Below, piece by piece: positions 32,754-41,765 of a stretch of 48,969 nt of DNA. This DNA comes from a bacterium (lineage in GTDB: Bacteria > UBA8248). Within the stretch, counting starts at the first letter, position 1. Each line of letters begins with the position of its first letter. The stretch lies in NCBI GenBank assembly GCA_030922375.1, contig JAVEPB010000143.1, positions 1 to 48,969 of the forward strand, in the 5' to 3' direction. The position numbers and the translations under genes are program-made. The notes beneath the pieces are model-generated. The model was not told the DNA's origin and searched no databases. It saw only the letters and a program-made list of their open reading frames with translations.

Positions 32754-33674
32754 TTAGGCGCCTCCCGCTTCGTCGAGGGTATCCCTGCCCAGGGCTTCCC
32801 TGACGAAGGGCACGATCTCCGAGAAGCGCTCGGCCACGCGGGCTCCCGCCTCGCGGAGAAGGCGTTTTTTCACCGAGGGCGCTCCCACCCCGCGTTCGAT
32901 CAGCGCCCCGGTGTGGCTTTGGGTGGCCGGGGTTTCCGAGTTTTCGAGGAGTTCCCCCGGAATCATCGCGACGACCGGCTTGGTGAATCCGCCCGAAGCG
33001 ATGAATTCGGCGGCCTGTTCCTCGCGCGCGGTTCCGGGCTCCCCGAACATCACCACGCACTTTGTCTCCGGGTCTTTCTCGAAGAGTTTCAGAATATCGA
33101 CGAAGGCGGCCCCGATCAGCAGGTCCCCTCCGATGGCTACATAGGTGGACTGCCCGATTCCGGCGCGGGTGAGGGCGAGCGAAATCTCCGCGCCCATCCC
33201 CCCGCTCCGGCTGACGACCCCGACCGGGCCGGGCCGGAACATCAGGTCCGGCACCTCGCCCCCGGTCCCGCCCACCTTGGCTTTTCCGGGGGAGAGCATG
33301 CCCTGGCTGTTGGGCCCGATGATGAGGGTCCCGGCCTTTCCGGCCCGGGTGAGTATCTCGCAGGCGTCGTGGTGGGGTACCCCCTCGGCGACGACGTTGA
33401 CGACCGGAACGCCCCCGTCGATAGCTTCGAGGGCGGCGTCCCTGGCGAAGCGGGCCGGTATGAAAAGCACGGATAAATCGATCTCGTGCTCGCGCCGGGC
33501 GGCCGAGACGGTGCTGTAGACCGGAATCCCCTCCACCTGCTCGCCGCCACGCCCGGGGCTCACCCCGGCGACGATGTTCGTCCCGTAGTCCCGCATTGTG
33601 GGGATGAGCCGGCGCGCCTCGGCTCCCATTCCCTGGACGAGGACCCTGGTTTTCCCGTCGAGTAAAATGCTCAT
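32754..33674 (-). CDS. Succinyl-CoA ligase alpha-subunit-like protein
   Basis: 306 residues. CoA-binding Rossmann domain at the start (TRVLVQGMGAEARRLI), IIGPNSQGMLSPGKAKVG, VSRSGGMGAEISLALTRAGI, and the phosphohistidine His254 in TQSHTGALIERG. Shares a 4-bp ATGA overlap (33671-33674) with the beta-subunit gene upstream, so the two make one enzyme. SucD-type ligases also include malate-CoA and other acid-CoA ligases; no citrate-cycle genes are near, so a pathway-specific substrate is likely. Confidence 0.9.
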   Translation of the reverse strand: MSILLDGKTRVLVQGMGAEARRLIPTMRDYGTNIVAGVSPGRGGEQVEGIPVYSTVSAARREHEIDLSVLFIPARFARDAALEAIDGGVPVVNVVAEGVPHHDACEILTRAGKAGTLIIGPNSQGMLSPGKAKVGGTGGEVPDLMFRPGPVGVVSRSGGMGAEISLALTRAGIGQSTYVAIGGDLLIGAAFVDILKLFEKDPETKCVVMFGEPGTAREEQAAEFIASGGFTKPVVAMIPGELLENSETPATQSHTGALIERGVGAPSVKKRLLREAGARVAERFSEIVPFVREALGRDTLDEAGGA

Positions 33675-34894
33675 TGTCCCTCCGCGGTCCCCCTGCCGTA
33701 GGCCCGATCGACGATGCGCTTGCAGATGTCCTCGAGCGTGGTCTCGGCTCCGTACATTTCCGCGCCCGGAACCTCGGCCATCAACCGCCGGCCCTCTTCG
33801 GCCCCAGGCCCGTCGTAGCGGACGACGACGGGGAAGCGCTCGTAGTCGATGTCGAGTTCCTTGAGCGCCCGGACGATTCCGGCCACCCGCTGGTCCACCC
33901 GCGCGAAATTGCTCACGTTCGCCGAGAGAACCATCCCGCGGAGGCCGGGTTTCCCATAGACGGTTTTGACGACCCGGTACATTTTTTCCTCGAAGGGCCC
34001 CGGCGTGATGTCGAACGTGGTGGCCGGGCGCCCCTGCTCCCGTGTGATCTGCTCGAAGGAGGAGAGCCCGTAGCCCCCTCCCGAGATCAAAAAGGCGATG
34101 TCGCCGTCGAGTTCGTTGAAGCGAATGGTGGAGACATGGGGGTTGATGGCGTCGATCTCGCGGATCGCCTGCTCAAGATCGGTGAGGGGGCGCCAGCCGT
34201 TTCCCTGCTCCTCGCCCAGTTTTTTTTCGAGGTCCGGTTGGCGAAAGAGCGCCTGCTCATCGAGGACGGCGACCCCCGAGCCGGCGAGCACTTGGCCGCC
34301 GGCGATTTCGGCGAGGGGATTGACCTCGATTGTCCGGCAGTCGGCCGACCTGAACGCCCGGTAGGCGGCGTGAATGGCTCGGCCGCACCCAAGGGCGGGA
34401 CCGGGCGCGAGACCGGCGCTCTCGGCGAAGGCGACGCACTCGTAGGCCTCGAGGCCCCGCGTGATATCGACCGGAAGCTCGAAAAGCTGATCGGGGCGCT
34501 CCGAGACGATCTCCTCGATGTCCACCCCGCCCGTCGGGCTGAAAAGTACGAGGGGGCACCTGCGGGAGGGGTCGAAGGTGATGGAGAGGAAAAACTCGCG
34601 GCGGATGTCGAGCGCTTCCATGACGATGAGGCGGCCTACCGGAAAGTGGCGGACGGTGAGCCCGAGAATGCGCCCGGCCTCGGCCCTGGCCTCGGAGGGC
34701 GAGGAAACGAATTTGACCGCACCGGCCTTTCCCCGCTTGCCGGTGGGCACCAGCGCCTTGAGGACTGCTTTTCCGCCCATTTTCTCAACAGCGGCGGTGG
34801 CCTCCTCGGGGGTTCCGGCGGCGGTGTACTCGGGCACAGGAACGCCGTGGCTGGCGAGAAGGTCCATCGAATCGGTTTCGAGCAAGCGGGACAA
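33671..34894 (-). CDS. Succinyl-CoA ligase beta-subunit-like protein
   Basis: 407 residues with TTG start at 34894, 7 nt after AAAAGGA (the longer in-frame ORF to 35026 has no site). ATP-grasp domain: LASHGVPVPEY, KMGGKAVLKALVPTGKRGKAG, and IEVNPLAEI for metal binding; then the ligase domain with FLISGGGYGLSSFEQI and a Rossmann-like end. It is slightly longer than E. coli SucC. Acts with the alpha subunit to form acyl-CoA from a dicarboxylic or related acid. Acid-CoA ligation plus the neighbouring MaoC pair (transcribed towards it) suggests a side-chain degradation module (inference). Confidence 0.9.
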   Translation of the reverse strand: MSRLLETDSMDLLASHGVPVPEYTAAGTPEEATAAVEKMGGKAVLKALVPTGKRGKAGAVKFVSSPSEARAEAGRILGLTVRHFPVGRLIVMEALDIRREFFLSITFDPSRRCPLVLFSPTGGVDIEEIVSERPDQLFELPVDITRGLEAYECVAFAESAGLAPGPALGCGRAIHAAYRAFRSADCRTIEVNPLAEIAGGQVLAGSGVAVLDEQALFRQPDLEKKLGEEQGNGWRPLTDLEQAIREIDAINPHVSTIRFNELDGDIAFLISGGGYGLSSFEQITREQGRPATTFDITPGPFEEKMYRVVKTVYGKPGLRGMVLSANVSNFARVDQRVAGIVRALKELDIDYERFPVVVRYDGPGAEEGRRLMAEVPGAEMYGAETTLEDICKRIVDRAYGRGTAEGQ

Positions 34895-34950
34895 TGGATT
34901 TTCCTTTTCCGCGAACAGAAATAATCCCGGGCCGGGTGTTGTTTTGGACC

Positions 34951-34979
34951 AATATCGGGGGATGGTCAAATATCGGGGG
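34951..34979. repeat. Short tandem duplication, period 18 bp
   Basis: AATATCGGGGG occurs at 34951-34961 and again at 34969-34979. Confidence 0.75.
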
Positions 34980-35037
34980 CGGTTTGTGCGGCGAAAGAGG
35001 ATATCGCGCGTGCCGATATTTTCCAAATTCTCTTAAT

Positions 35038-35079
35038 AAGCCGTCGAACCGGGGCGGCAAGCCGTCGAACCGGGGCGGC
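35038..35079. repeat. Perfect 21-bp tandem repeat, two copies
   Basis: The unit begins aagccgtcgaaccgggg and ends cggc; copies at 35038-35058 and 35059-35079 are identical. Confidence 0.9.
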
Positions 35080-35112
35080 GGTTCTTGAGGGAATTCCCGG
35101 ATTTTATTTTCC

Positions 35113-35141
35113 TTGACCAGGAATATTTATCAGTCTAGAAT
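35113..35141 (+). promoter_or_regulatory. Sigma-70-type promoter of the ABC importer operon
   Basis: TTGACC (35113-35118), a 17-bp spacer, and TAGAAT (35136-35141) match the -35/-10 consensus closely in an AT-rich patch. Transcription would start near 35148, leaving a leader of about 110 nt before the binding-protein ATG at 35260. Confidence 0.65.
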
Positions 35142-35259
35142 TCGCGCATAACCTTTATTTCCAACCTGATTCGGAATTTTTTGTGCAGTGTTGAAGGCAT
35201 GATATTCCGCGCGGACGATCTATCCGCGCTCATCTCCCTTTTAAAAAGGAGAGGCACCC

Positions 35260-36282
35260 ATGACAGGAAGAATTTTAAGGTTTGGAATCGCCGGGCTGGC
35301 CGCTGCGGCGATGTTGATGTCCATCCCGGCCGCCGAGGCGGCTGACATGCGCGCGGCGAAAAAAGAGGGCAAGATCCTCTGGTACAGCTCCATGTCGCTT
35401 CCCATCACCCAGGCGGTTTGCAAGCGGTTCAACGCGAAGAAAACGGGGGTCACCTGTGTGGCGCACCGCTCGGGCTCGGGCAAGCTCTACCGCCGGTATC
35501 TCCAGGAGGCCAAAGGCGGCATTTACAAGGCCGACGTGTTCCACACCTCGAACCTGGGTCACTTCCTCAACATGAAGGACAAAAAGCACCTCGTTAAATA
35601 CGTTCCCAAGGGGACGGGAAACTTCAACCCCAAATTCAAGACCGACCACGGCTTCTGGACGATCTTCCGGGCGAGCATGCTCGTGCCCTTCTATAACCCC
35701 AAGAAGGTCAAGGCGAGCGAGGCGCCCAAGAGCTGGGCGGATCTCGTTGATCCCAAGTGGAAGGGGCGCATCGTTCACTCCCATCCGAGCTACAGCGGAT
35801 TTGTCACGAACGGAATGATCAATATCGTGAAGATGCACGGCTGGGACTATTACAAGAAAATGGCGGCCCTGAAGCCGAAGATCATGCAGTCGGCCCTGGC
35901 CGGCATTCCCATCGTCGCGACGGGCGAGGCGGACGTAGGCGCAGGGACCGTGCTTTACGGCCTCTTCGCCGCCATCAACAAGGGCGAGCCGCTCAAGATC
36001 GTCATTCCCACGGATGGCGTTCCGCTCGTCACCTCGCCGAGCGGTGTTCTGAGCAAGGCGCCGCACCCGAACGCGGCCAGGGTGTTCACCGACTTTATGT
36101 TCAGCAAGGAGAACATGCAGTTCCTGGCGGACAATTTCCTCCACGTGGGGCATCCCGGCGTGAAGTACCCCAAGGGGCTGCCGGGGCTGAGCGAGATGAA
36201 TCTTCTCGCGATCAGCGGCAAGGAGCTTAAGAAAAAGAACAAGCCGACCCGCAAGAGGTTCCGCAAGCTGTTCGGCGTTTAG
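35260..36282 (+). CDS. ABC transporter substrate-binding protein (iron/2-aminoethylphosphonate/polyamine type)
   Basis: 340 residues; ATG 35260 after AAAGGAG. Signal peptide MTGRILRFGIAGLAAAAMLM plus SIPAAEA, cleaved before ADM. Family-1/FbpA-like fold: EGKILWYSSMSLPITQAVCK, YKADVFHTSNLGHF, SWADLVDPKWKGRIV, and a long basic C-terminal tail (KELKKKNKPTRKRFRKLFGV). First gene of an operon with permease, ATPase, hydroxyacid dehydrogenase and threonine-synthase-like genes. The ligand cannot be read: Fe-binding tyrosine pairs typical of FbpA are not evident, so an organic ligand may be likely. Confidence 0.9.
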   Translation: MTGRILRFGIAGLAAAAMLMSIPAAEAADMRAAKKEGKILWYSSMSLPITQAVCKRFNAKKTGVTCVAHRSGSGKLYRRYLQEAKGGIYKADVFHTSNLGHFLNMKDKKHLVKYVPKGTGNFNPKFKTDHGFWTIFRASMLVPFYNPKKVKASEAPKSWADLVDPKWKGRIVHSHPSYSGFVTNGMINIVKMHGWDYYKKMAALKPKIMQSALAGIPIVATGEADVGAGTVLYGLFAAINKGEPLKIVIPTDGVPLVTSPSGVLSKAPHPNAARVFTDFMFSKENMQFLADNFLHVGHPGVKYPKGLPGLSEMNLLAISGKELKKKNKPTRKRFRKLFGV

Positions 36283-36307
36283 TTTAGAAAGACTCCGAAG
36301 CCAACGG

Positions 36308-36338
36308 GGCGGCCCTTCCGGGCGACGGGAGGGCCGCC
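36308..36338 (+). promoter_or_regulatory. Intercistronic hairpin after the binding-protein gene
   Basis: GGCGGCCCT (36308-36316) and AGGGCCGCC (36330-36338) form a perfect 9-bp stem with no T-run, 25 bp after the binding-protein stop. Such hairpins stabilise the upstream part of the message and keep binding protein more abundant than permease. Confidence 0.7.
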
Positions 36339-36411
36339 ACCGCTTGGCGGCGTTTTGAGCGCTTCTCTCTCCGGGGGGGAGGCGGCGCCGGATATTATTG
36401 AGGAAAATCCA

Positions 36412-38154
36412 TTGACCCAGGACGCACAAGTGATGGGAGGAGCGCCCCCGGCGGCCCAGGCCGGATGGCTGCGGCGTTTCGACTTCACGACGATGGTTTG
36501 GGCTGCGGTGACGATTCTTCTTGTCCTTCTGGTCGTCAACCCGGTCTATTTTTTGTTTCAGGAGAGCTTCGTCAGATCGGTCGATGATTCCCAGGTGATG
36601 TCCCTGGGGAACTATCTTGAGGCGTTCACCGACTCCATCTATTACGGCCCCATTCTGATTACATTCGTCATCGCTATTTTCGCGGGCGTTTTCAGCCTGA
36701 TCATCGGTGCGGGGATGGCCTGGTGCATCAGCCGGACGGACATGCCCCACAGCGGAATCATCCGGAACTCGGTTTTGGCCGCTTTCGTGACGCCTCCTTT
36801 TCTGGGCGCGATAGCCTGGATTTTTCTGGCCGGCCCGCGGGCTGGCTGGCTCAACGTTTTCTTGCGGTGGATAACGGGTACGGGCGAAAGTTTCTCCGTG
36901 TTCAATATTTTCTCGCTCTCTGGCGTGATTTTCGCGATCACGCTTTATACGTTTCCCCTCGTTTTCATCGTCGTCCTCGCCGGGCTGAACAACATCTCGT
37001 CTGACATCGAGGACGCCGCCAACATCGCCGGAGGGGGCACCCTTTCCACCATGACGAACATCACGCTGCCGCTGGTGCTTCCGGCCCTGTTCGCGGGGCT
37101 GATACTGGCTGCGCTCGAGGCCATGATCCTCTTCGGCATCCCGGCGATCCTGGCCATCCCGGCGGGCTACCACACCATGACGACCCAGCTTCGCCAGTTC
37201 ATGGTCTCGGAAGACGATATGCTCGGCGTCGCCGCCGCCTACGCGATGCCGATGCTGATCGCCGCCATCGCGCTGGTCTGGACGCGGGGGAGAGTGCTCG
37301 GGAGGCGGGGCTACGCCACGGTCGGCGGCAAGGGCGGCCAGCGCCGGCCGCAAAAGCTCGGCGTCTGGCGCTATCCGGTCTTCGTCCTTTGCTTTTTTCC
37401 GGTCATTTGCACGCTTTTTCTTCCGTACCTGGCGCTCACGGTCACCTCGTTCACGAAAACGCTCGGTGGCGGATTGACCTGGGCGAATCTGACGCTCGAC
37501 AACTATGTTTTCATGATTCAGAACGACGGCGTCCGGGAATCCATCTTCAACACGATTGGCCTCGCCCTCATGGCGGCCACCGGAGCGGCGACGGTCGCCT
37601 CGATCGCCGCTTATATCTCGCAGCGTAAGCTCGGCCGCGCCCACGCCTTCGTGGGTTTCATGTCCACCGCCCCGATCGGGATTCCCGGTATCGTCCTGGC
37701 GGTGGGTCTGTTCGCGGCCTACACCAAGCAGCCCTTCGTCCTCTACGGGACGCTCTGGATATTGCTGCTCGCCTATCTGACCAAGTATCTGCCCCTGGCG
37801 TTTCAGACGAGCAACGCCGCGCTCACGAGCATTCACCCCGAGCTCGAGGAGTGCAGCCGCATCCTGGGCGCGAACCGCCTCCAGGTCTTCAAGGACGTCA
37901 CGATACCGCTGTTCAAGGCGGGCCTGATCGCCTCGTGGATACTGGTGTTCATGCCTTCGCTCCGGGAGCTCAGCTCCTCGATACTCCTCTGGACGACGGA
38001 GACGAAGGTCATCTCGGTGGTCATCATCGATCTATACGAGGAAAACCTGTTCGGCCCCATTTCGGCCATCGCCGTCACCTTGCTGGTCATCACCCTGGCG
38101 GCCATCGCGCTGGGATTCCGGCTGGTGGGCCGGGACTTCATGAAAGCGGGTTAA
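36412..38154 (+). CDS. ABC transporter permease, two fused halves (FbpB/ThiP type)
   Basis: 580 residues if started at TTG 36412, 7 nt after GAGGA; a TTG at 36355 would add 19 residues without a good site. About 12 membrane segments in two six-helix halves, each with an EAA loop facing the ATPase: EDAANIAGGGTLSTMTNITL and EECSRILGANRLQVFKDVTI. It forms the channel of the importer with the 38174 ATPase. Gap to the ATPase is 19 bp. Substrate as for the binding protein. Confidence 0.9.
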   Translation: MTQDAQVMGGAPPAAQAGWLRRFDFTTMVWAAVTILLVLLVVNPVYFLFQESFVRSVDDSQVMSLGNYLEAFTDSIYYGPILITFVIAIFAGVFSLIIGAGMAWCISRTDMPHSGIIRNSVLAAFVTPPFLGAIAWIFLAGPRAGWLNVFLRWITGTGESFSVFNIFSLSGVIFAITLYTFPLVFIVVLAGLNNISSDIEDAANIAGGGTLSTMTNITLPLVLPALFAGLILAALEAMILFGIPAILAIPAGYHTMTTQLRQFMVSEDDMLGVAAAYAMPMLIAAIALVWTRGRVLGRRGYATVGGKGGQRRPQKLGVWRYPVFVLCFFPVICTLFLPYLALTVTSFTKTLGGGLTWANLTLDNYVFMIQNDGVRESIFNTIGLALMAATGAATVASIAAYISQRKLGRAHAFVGFMSTAPIGIPGIVLAVGLFAAYTKQPFVLYGTLWILLLAYLTKYLPLAFQTSNAALTSIHPELEECSRILGANRLQVFKDVTIPLFKAGLIASWILVFMPSLRELSSSILLWTTETKVISVVIIDLYEENLFGPISAIAVTLLVITLAAIALGFRLVGRDFMKAG

Positions 38155-38173
38155 ACCGCGAGAGGGAAATTCT

Positions 38174-39268
38174 TTGGCATCGCTCGATTTGAAAAAGCTT
38201 TTGAAGGTTTTCGGCAGCGAGGTTCGCGCCGTAGACGGCATCGATCTGAACATCCGCCACGGAGAGCTGATTTCGCTTCTCGGCCCCTCGGGCTGCGGCA
38301 AGACGACGACGCTGCGGCTGGTGGCGGGTTTCCTCGACCCGGACGGGGGGGCGATCGAGGTCGAGGGCGAGGTCATCTCCAGCCCCGGGGCCATCGTTCC
38401 CCCCGAGCGGCGCAACATGAGCATGATCTTCCAGAGCTACGCCGTCTGGTCCCACAAGACGGTCTATCAGAACGTCGCCTACGGGCTGAAGTTCCGGGAG
38501 GTCTCCGCCCAGGAGTCCGACCAAAAAGTGCGCAAGATGCTCGATATCGTGCAGATGGGGCATCTGGGCGAGCGTTATCCGGGCGAGCTCTCCGGCGGCC
38601 AACAACAGCGCGTCGCGCTGGCGAGGGCGCTCGTCGTGGAGCCGAGCATACTTCTTTTGGACGAGCCCCTCTCGAACCTGGACGCCAACCTGCGCGAGGA
38701 GATGCGCTTCGAGATCAGGCGTCTGCACGACGAATTTCACATCACGAGCATCTACGTCACCCACGATCAGTCCGAGGCCATGGTCACGAGCGACCGGATC
38801 TGCCTGATGAACCACGGCAAGATCGAGCAGGTGGGCACGGCGATGGAGATCTACGACAAGCCAGAGACCCGGTTCGTCGCCGAGTTCGTCGGGGTGACGA
38901 ACAGCATCGAGGGCTCGAGCCCCTCTCCCGGCCTCTTCGACGCCGGGGGCGAACTGAAGTTCAAGATAGGGACGAACGGCGCCGCCGGGGCGGAGGGAAG
39001 GCATTTCGTCTCCATCCGCCCCCACCGCATCGGGATTCACCCCGAGGGCTCCCCCATCGATGGGGCCGAGGGGCAGAACATCCTCGACGGCGAGGTGACG
39101 AGGGGCTACTTTCTGGGCAATGCGGCGGACTATCTCGTCAAGGTGCCGGGTCTCGAGGAGCCTCTCCGGGTGGAGGGAGACCCCTCCCGGTTTTTCCCGG
39201 CCGGCTCCAAGGTCCGCCTCGCGATCGAGCCCGATTCGGTTATTCCCGTCCGCGCCAGCGAAGGCTAG
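38174..39268 (+). CDS. ABC transporter ATP-binding protein (FbpC/PotA type)
   Basis: 364 residues, TTG start 38174. Walker A GPSGCGKTT, Q-loop FQSYAVWSHKTV, signature LSGGQQQR, Walker B ILLLDEPLSNLD, H-loop VTHDQSEAM, then a TOBE-like regulatory domain (residues about 240-364, HFVSIRPHRIGIHPEG). A complete, active-looking importer ATPase. The next gene starts 12 bp downstream. Confidence 0.93.
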   Translation: MASLDLKKLLKVFGSEVRAVDGIDLNIRHGELISLLGPSGCGKTTTLRLVAGFLDPDGGAIEVEGEVISSPGAIVPPERRNMSMIFQSYAVWSHKTVYQNVAYGLKFREVSAQESDQKVRKMLDIVQMGHLGERYPGELSGGQQQRVALARALVVEPSILLLDEPLSNLDANLREEMRFEIRRLHDEFHITSIYVTHDQSEAMVTSDRICLMNHGKIEQVGTAMEIYDKPETRFVAEFVGVTNSIEGSSPSPGLFDAGGELKFKIGTNGAAGAEGRHFVSIRPHRIGIHPEGSPIDGAEGQNILDGEVTRGYFLGNAADYLVKVPGLEEPLRVEGDPSRFFPAGSKVRLAIEPDSVIPVRASEG

Positions 39269-39280
39269 CCGCCGCCCGCC

Positions 39281-40243
39281 ATGCGAATCGTCATCCCGGA
39301 CGACACATCCGATCTGTTCGCGGGCTCGCCCGCCCTCGATAAGCTCCGGAGCCTCGGCGAGGTCGAGCATTACACCGATAACGCGCCGGACCGCGAGGCG
39401 CTGCTTGCGCGCTTGGGCGACGCCGAGATCATCCTCACCACGCGCTACCAGACCGATTTCAAGGAAACCGACCTTCTCGAGCACATCCCGAATCTCCGGA
39501 TGATCTCCGTCATGGGCACCCGCCCCCGGCGGATCAACATGAAGCTCGCCCGGGAGCGGGGCCTCACCGTCTCGTGCACCCCCGGCGCGAGCAGCAAGTC
39601 CATCGCCGAGCACACGATCATGATGATGCTGGCGCTCGCCAAGCGGCTTCCGGTCATGGTTCCCGGAATGAGCGGGGGAGCGTGGCCGGTGGCGAGGGGG
39701 GTCGAGCTTGAGGGCAAGACGATCTCCCTCCTGGGTTTCGGCCACATCGGGACCAAGGTCAGCGCCAAGGCGGTGGGCCTGGGGATGCGGGTCATCACCT
39801 GGTCGCGGTCGATGACGCCGGAGCGGGCCGCCGAGTACGGGGCCGGGGCCGCCTCGTTCGACGAGTGCCTCGGGGCGGATTTCGTCTCGCTCCACCTCCA
39901 CGTCAACGATGGGACGCGGGGGATTATCTCGCGCGAGGCGCTTGGAAAAATGAAGCCCCAAGCCTACCTGATCAACACCTCGCGCGCCGCGCTGGTGGAC
40001 GGGGAGGCGCTGATCGAAGCCCTCCGCGATGAGCGAATCGCGGGCGCCGGCATCGACGTTTTCGAGCCCGACGAGCCGCTTCCGGAGGACTCCCCCTACC
40101 GCTCGCTCGATAACGTCATCCTCACCCCGCACTCGGCCTGGGACACGGACGGTACGGTGGGCCGCTTCCTCTCCATGCCGGTGGACAATATCGAGGCGTT
40201 CATCAACGGGAGCCCTCGGAACATCGTCACCGAAGACGTTTAG
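39281..40243 (+). CDS. D-2-hydroxyacid dehydrogenase family protein
   Basis: 320 residues, ATG 39281. Nucleotide motif LGFGHIG (151-157), catalytic Arg235 in NTSRAALVD, Glu265 in FEPDEP and His284 in TPHSAWDTD, as in 3-phosphoglycerate and other D-2-hydroxyacid dehydrogenases. It lies inside the importer operon (12 bp after the ATPase, 31 bp before the threonine-synthase-like gene), suggesting the imported compound or its product is a 2-hydroxy or 2-keto acid (inference). Confidence 0.9.
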   Translation: MRIVIPDDTSDLFAGSPALDKLRSLGEVEHYTDNAPDREALLARLGDAEIILTTRYQTDFKETDLLEHIPNLRMISVMGTRPRRINMKLARERGLTVSCTPGASSKSIAEHTIMMMLALAKRLPVMVPGMSGGAWPVARGVELEGKTISLLGFGHIGTKVSAKAVGLGMRVITWSRSMTPERAAEYGAGAASFDECLGADFVSLHLHVNDGTRGIISREALGKMKPQAYLINTSRAALVDGEALIEALRDERIAGAGIDVFEPDEPLPEDSPYRSLDNVILTPHSAWDTDGTVGRFLSMPVDNIEAFINGSPRNIVTEDV

Positions 40244-40274
40244 ATCGTCCTCCAAACCGAAGGAGAGCGTAACA

Positions 40275-41534
40275 TTGTTCAGCGCGATTAAAGGGCATCG
40301 CAGCCTCGAGACCGGCGACATCCTGGACGACCTGGAGCACCCCTTCACTTGCCCGAAATCGGGCGGGGCGCTTCAGGGTCTCTACGATCTCGAGTGGATC
40401 GGAAAAAACGTGGACCGGGACGAGGTGGCGCGCCGCCCCCGGGGCATCTGGCGCTGGGCCGAGCTTCTCCCGGTGCGCGACCCGGAAAACGTGGTCTCCC
40501 TCAGGGAGGGCGACACCCCCCTGATTCACGCCGAGCGGTTAGGGGCTGAGCTGGGCCTGGAGCGCCTCTTCATCCTCGATGAGTCGAGAAATCCGACGGG
40601 TTCATTTAAAGATCGAGGCGGCTCGGTGACGATCAGCAAGTGCCGCGAGGTGGGGGTGGAGCGGATCGTCCTCGCCTCCTCGGGGAACGCCGCCGCCTGT
40701 TTCGCCGCCTACTGCGCGCGGGGCGGGCTCGAATACTTCGGCCTCGTCCGCGACGACAGTTCAGTCGTCCACTGCGTCCAGGTGGGGGCCTACGGTTCGC
40801 TCACGCTGATCGCCGAGGGCGACATGGCCGACGGGTCGCGGCTGGCCGAGGAGGTCTCGGGGGAGATCGGGGCGCTCCACGCCACCTTGCCGAGAAACCT
40901 CTACCGCATCGAGGGGAAGAAAACGGCGGCTTTTGAGATCGCCGAGGCGCTGGGCTGGCGGGCCCCCGACCGCGTGATCTGCCCGACGGCCGGAGGCACG
41001 ATGTCCCTCGCGATGGAGCAGGGCTTCCGGGAGATTTTCGAGCTCGACTGGATCGATCGGATGCCGCGCATCGATATCGTCCAGACCGACGGCTGCGCCC
41101 CCATCCTCCGGGCGCTCGAGTCGGGCGGCAAGGTCGAGCCCTGGGGGCCTCCGACCACGAAATCCGCCGGTCTCACCAGCCCGTCTCCCGCCTGCGGCGA
41201 CCGGGTGGCGGCGGTGGTCAAGAAAACCGAGGGCGAGGGCGTCGAGGTGACCGACGAGATGAATCTCAGGGCCGAGTTCATGATCGGCGCGAAGGAGGGG
41301 CTCTTCCTCCAGCCCGCGGCGGCGGCCGGGGTGGCGAGCCTGTTTCCGGGGGCGAGAAAGTCCGCACTTGGCCGCGATGAGACGATCGTCTGCATCGGGA
41401 CCGGGACGGGCAAGAACGCCCCCGAGGTGGCGGGCGAGGCCCTCGGCCGGACCGTGCGCATCCCCGCGCGGGTGGATGCCTTCCTCGAAGCCCGGAGCCG
41501 CTGGCTCGACGAAATGATTAAACCGGACTATTGA
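40275..41534 (+). CDS. Threonine-synthase-like PLP-dependent lyase
   Basis: 419 residues. TTG start at 40275, 9 nt after AAGGAG (MFSAIKGHRSLETGDILDDL); the frame also runs further upstream but inside the previous gene. PLP fold type II: Lys112 in NPTGSFKDRGGSV, LASSGNAAACFAAYCARG, a glycine-rich phosphate loop in PTAGGTMSLAMEQG. An N-terminal FTCPKSGGAL segment resembles the short domain of threonine synthases. Last gene of the importer operon. It may act on O-phosphohomoserine or another beta/gamma-substituted amino acid; the context favours a catabolic or specialised use. Confidence 0.85.
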   Translation: MFSAIKGHRSLETGDILDDLEHPFTCPKSGGALQGLYDLEWIGKNVDRDEVARRPRGIWRWAELLPVRDPENVVSLREGDTPLIHAERLGAELGLERLFILDESRNPTGSFKDRGGSVTISKCREVGVERIVLASSGNAAACFAAYCARGGLEYFGLVRDDSSVVHCVQVGAYGSLTLIAEGDMADGSRLAEEVSGEIGALHATLPRNLYRIEGKKTAAFEIAEALGWRAPDRVICPTAGGTMSLAMEQGFREIFELDWIDRMPRIDIVQTDGCAPILRALESGGKVEPWGPPTTKSAGLTSPSPACGDRVAAVVKKTEGEGVEVTDEMNLRAEFMIGAKEGLFLQPAAAAGVASLFPGARKSALGRDETIVCIGTGTGKNAPEVAGEALGRTVRIPARVDAFLEARSRWLDEMIKPDY

Positions 41535-41590
41535 TCCGGACGGGAACGCCTTCCTGAAACTCATCCGCGACCCGCTGTTGATTGAAATCG

Positions 41591-41762
41591 CGCTCAGGCA
41601 ATTCCCTCTAGGGGACGCCCTCTTTTTTCAGCATCCGGATCGCCGAGCCGAATCCGGCCAGCGTCTCCTCGATGAAGTCGGGGGTGTGCGCAGTCGAGAC
41701 CAGGGCGCGGTCGCCGTTGAAGTCGATGCCGTGGAGGATAACGGCCTGCCGGAGCGCGCGGC
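41591..41762. repeat. Direct repeat, left copy (172 bp)
   Basis: Matches 42189-42360 at constant offset 598 bp without indels, with about nine differences by eye. Direct repeat of the 3' end of the class III aminotransferase gene and about 17 bp beyond its stop. Confidence 0.9.
41608..41760 (-). pseudogene. Duplicated C-terminal fragment of the class III aminotransferase
   Basis: Reads RALRQAVILHGIDFNGDRAL then VSTAHTPDFIEETLAGFG, ending KKEGVP and a TAG stop. It equals the last 50 residues of the intact gene at 42206 except Ile-to-Phe and Ser-to-Pro. No upstream part is present: the fragment stops 5 bp from the pilin stop codon. A gene relic formed by the duplication. Confidence 0.9.
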
Positions 41763-41765
41763 CGG

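Larger units (their letters stand above)
34895..35259. other. Divergent intergenic region, SucC-like / ABC importer
   Basis: 365 bp without a gene. It contains two separate short tandem duplications (34951-34979 and 35038-35079) and the promoter of the importer operon at 35113-35141. Confidence 0.6.

Noticed and set aside
33674..34924. Plus-strand frame opposite the SucC-like gene
   Set aside because: No domain; the minus-strand ATP-grasp ligase is clear.
35275..37836. Very long open frame on the minus strand opposite the ABC importer genes
   Set aside because: It mirrors the binding protein and permease codons (GC-rich third positions), has no domain and no ribosome-binding site; the plus-strand products are clear.
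38138..40348. Long minus-strand frame opposite the ATPase and hydroxyacid dehydrogenase genes
   Set aside because: Antisense of genes with complete motifs; product is Arg/His/Asp-rich without any fold signature.
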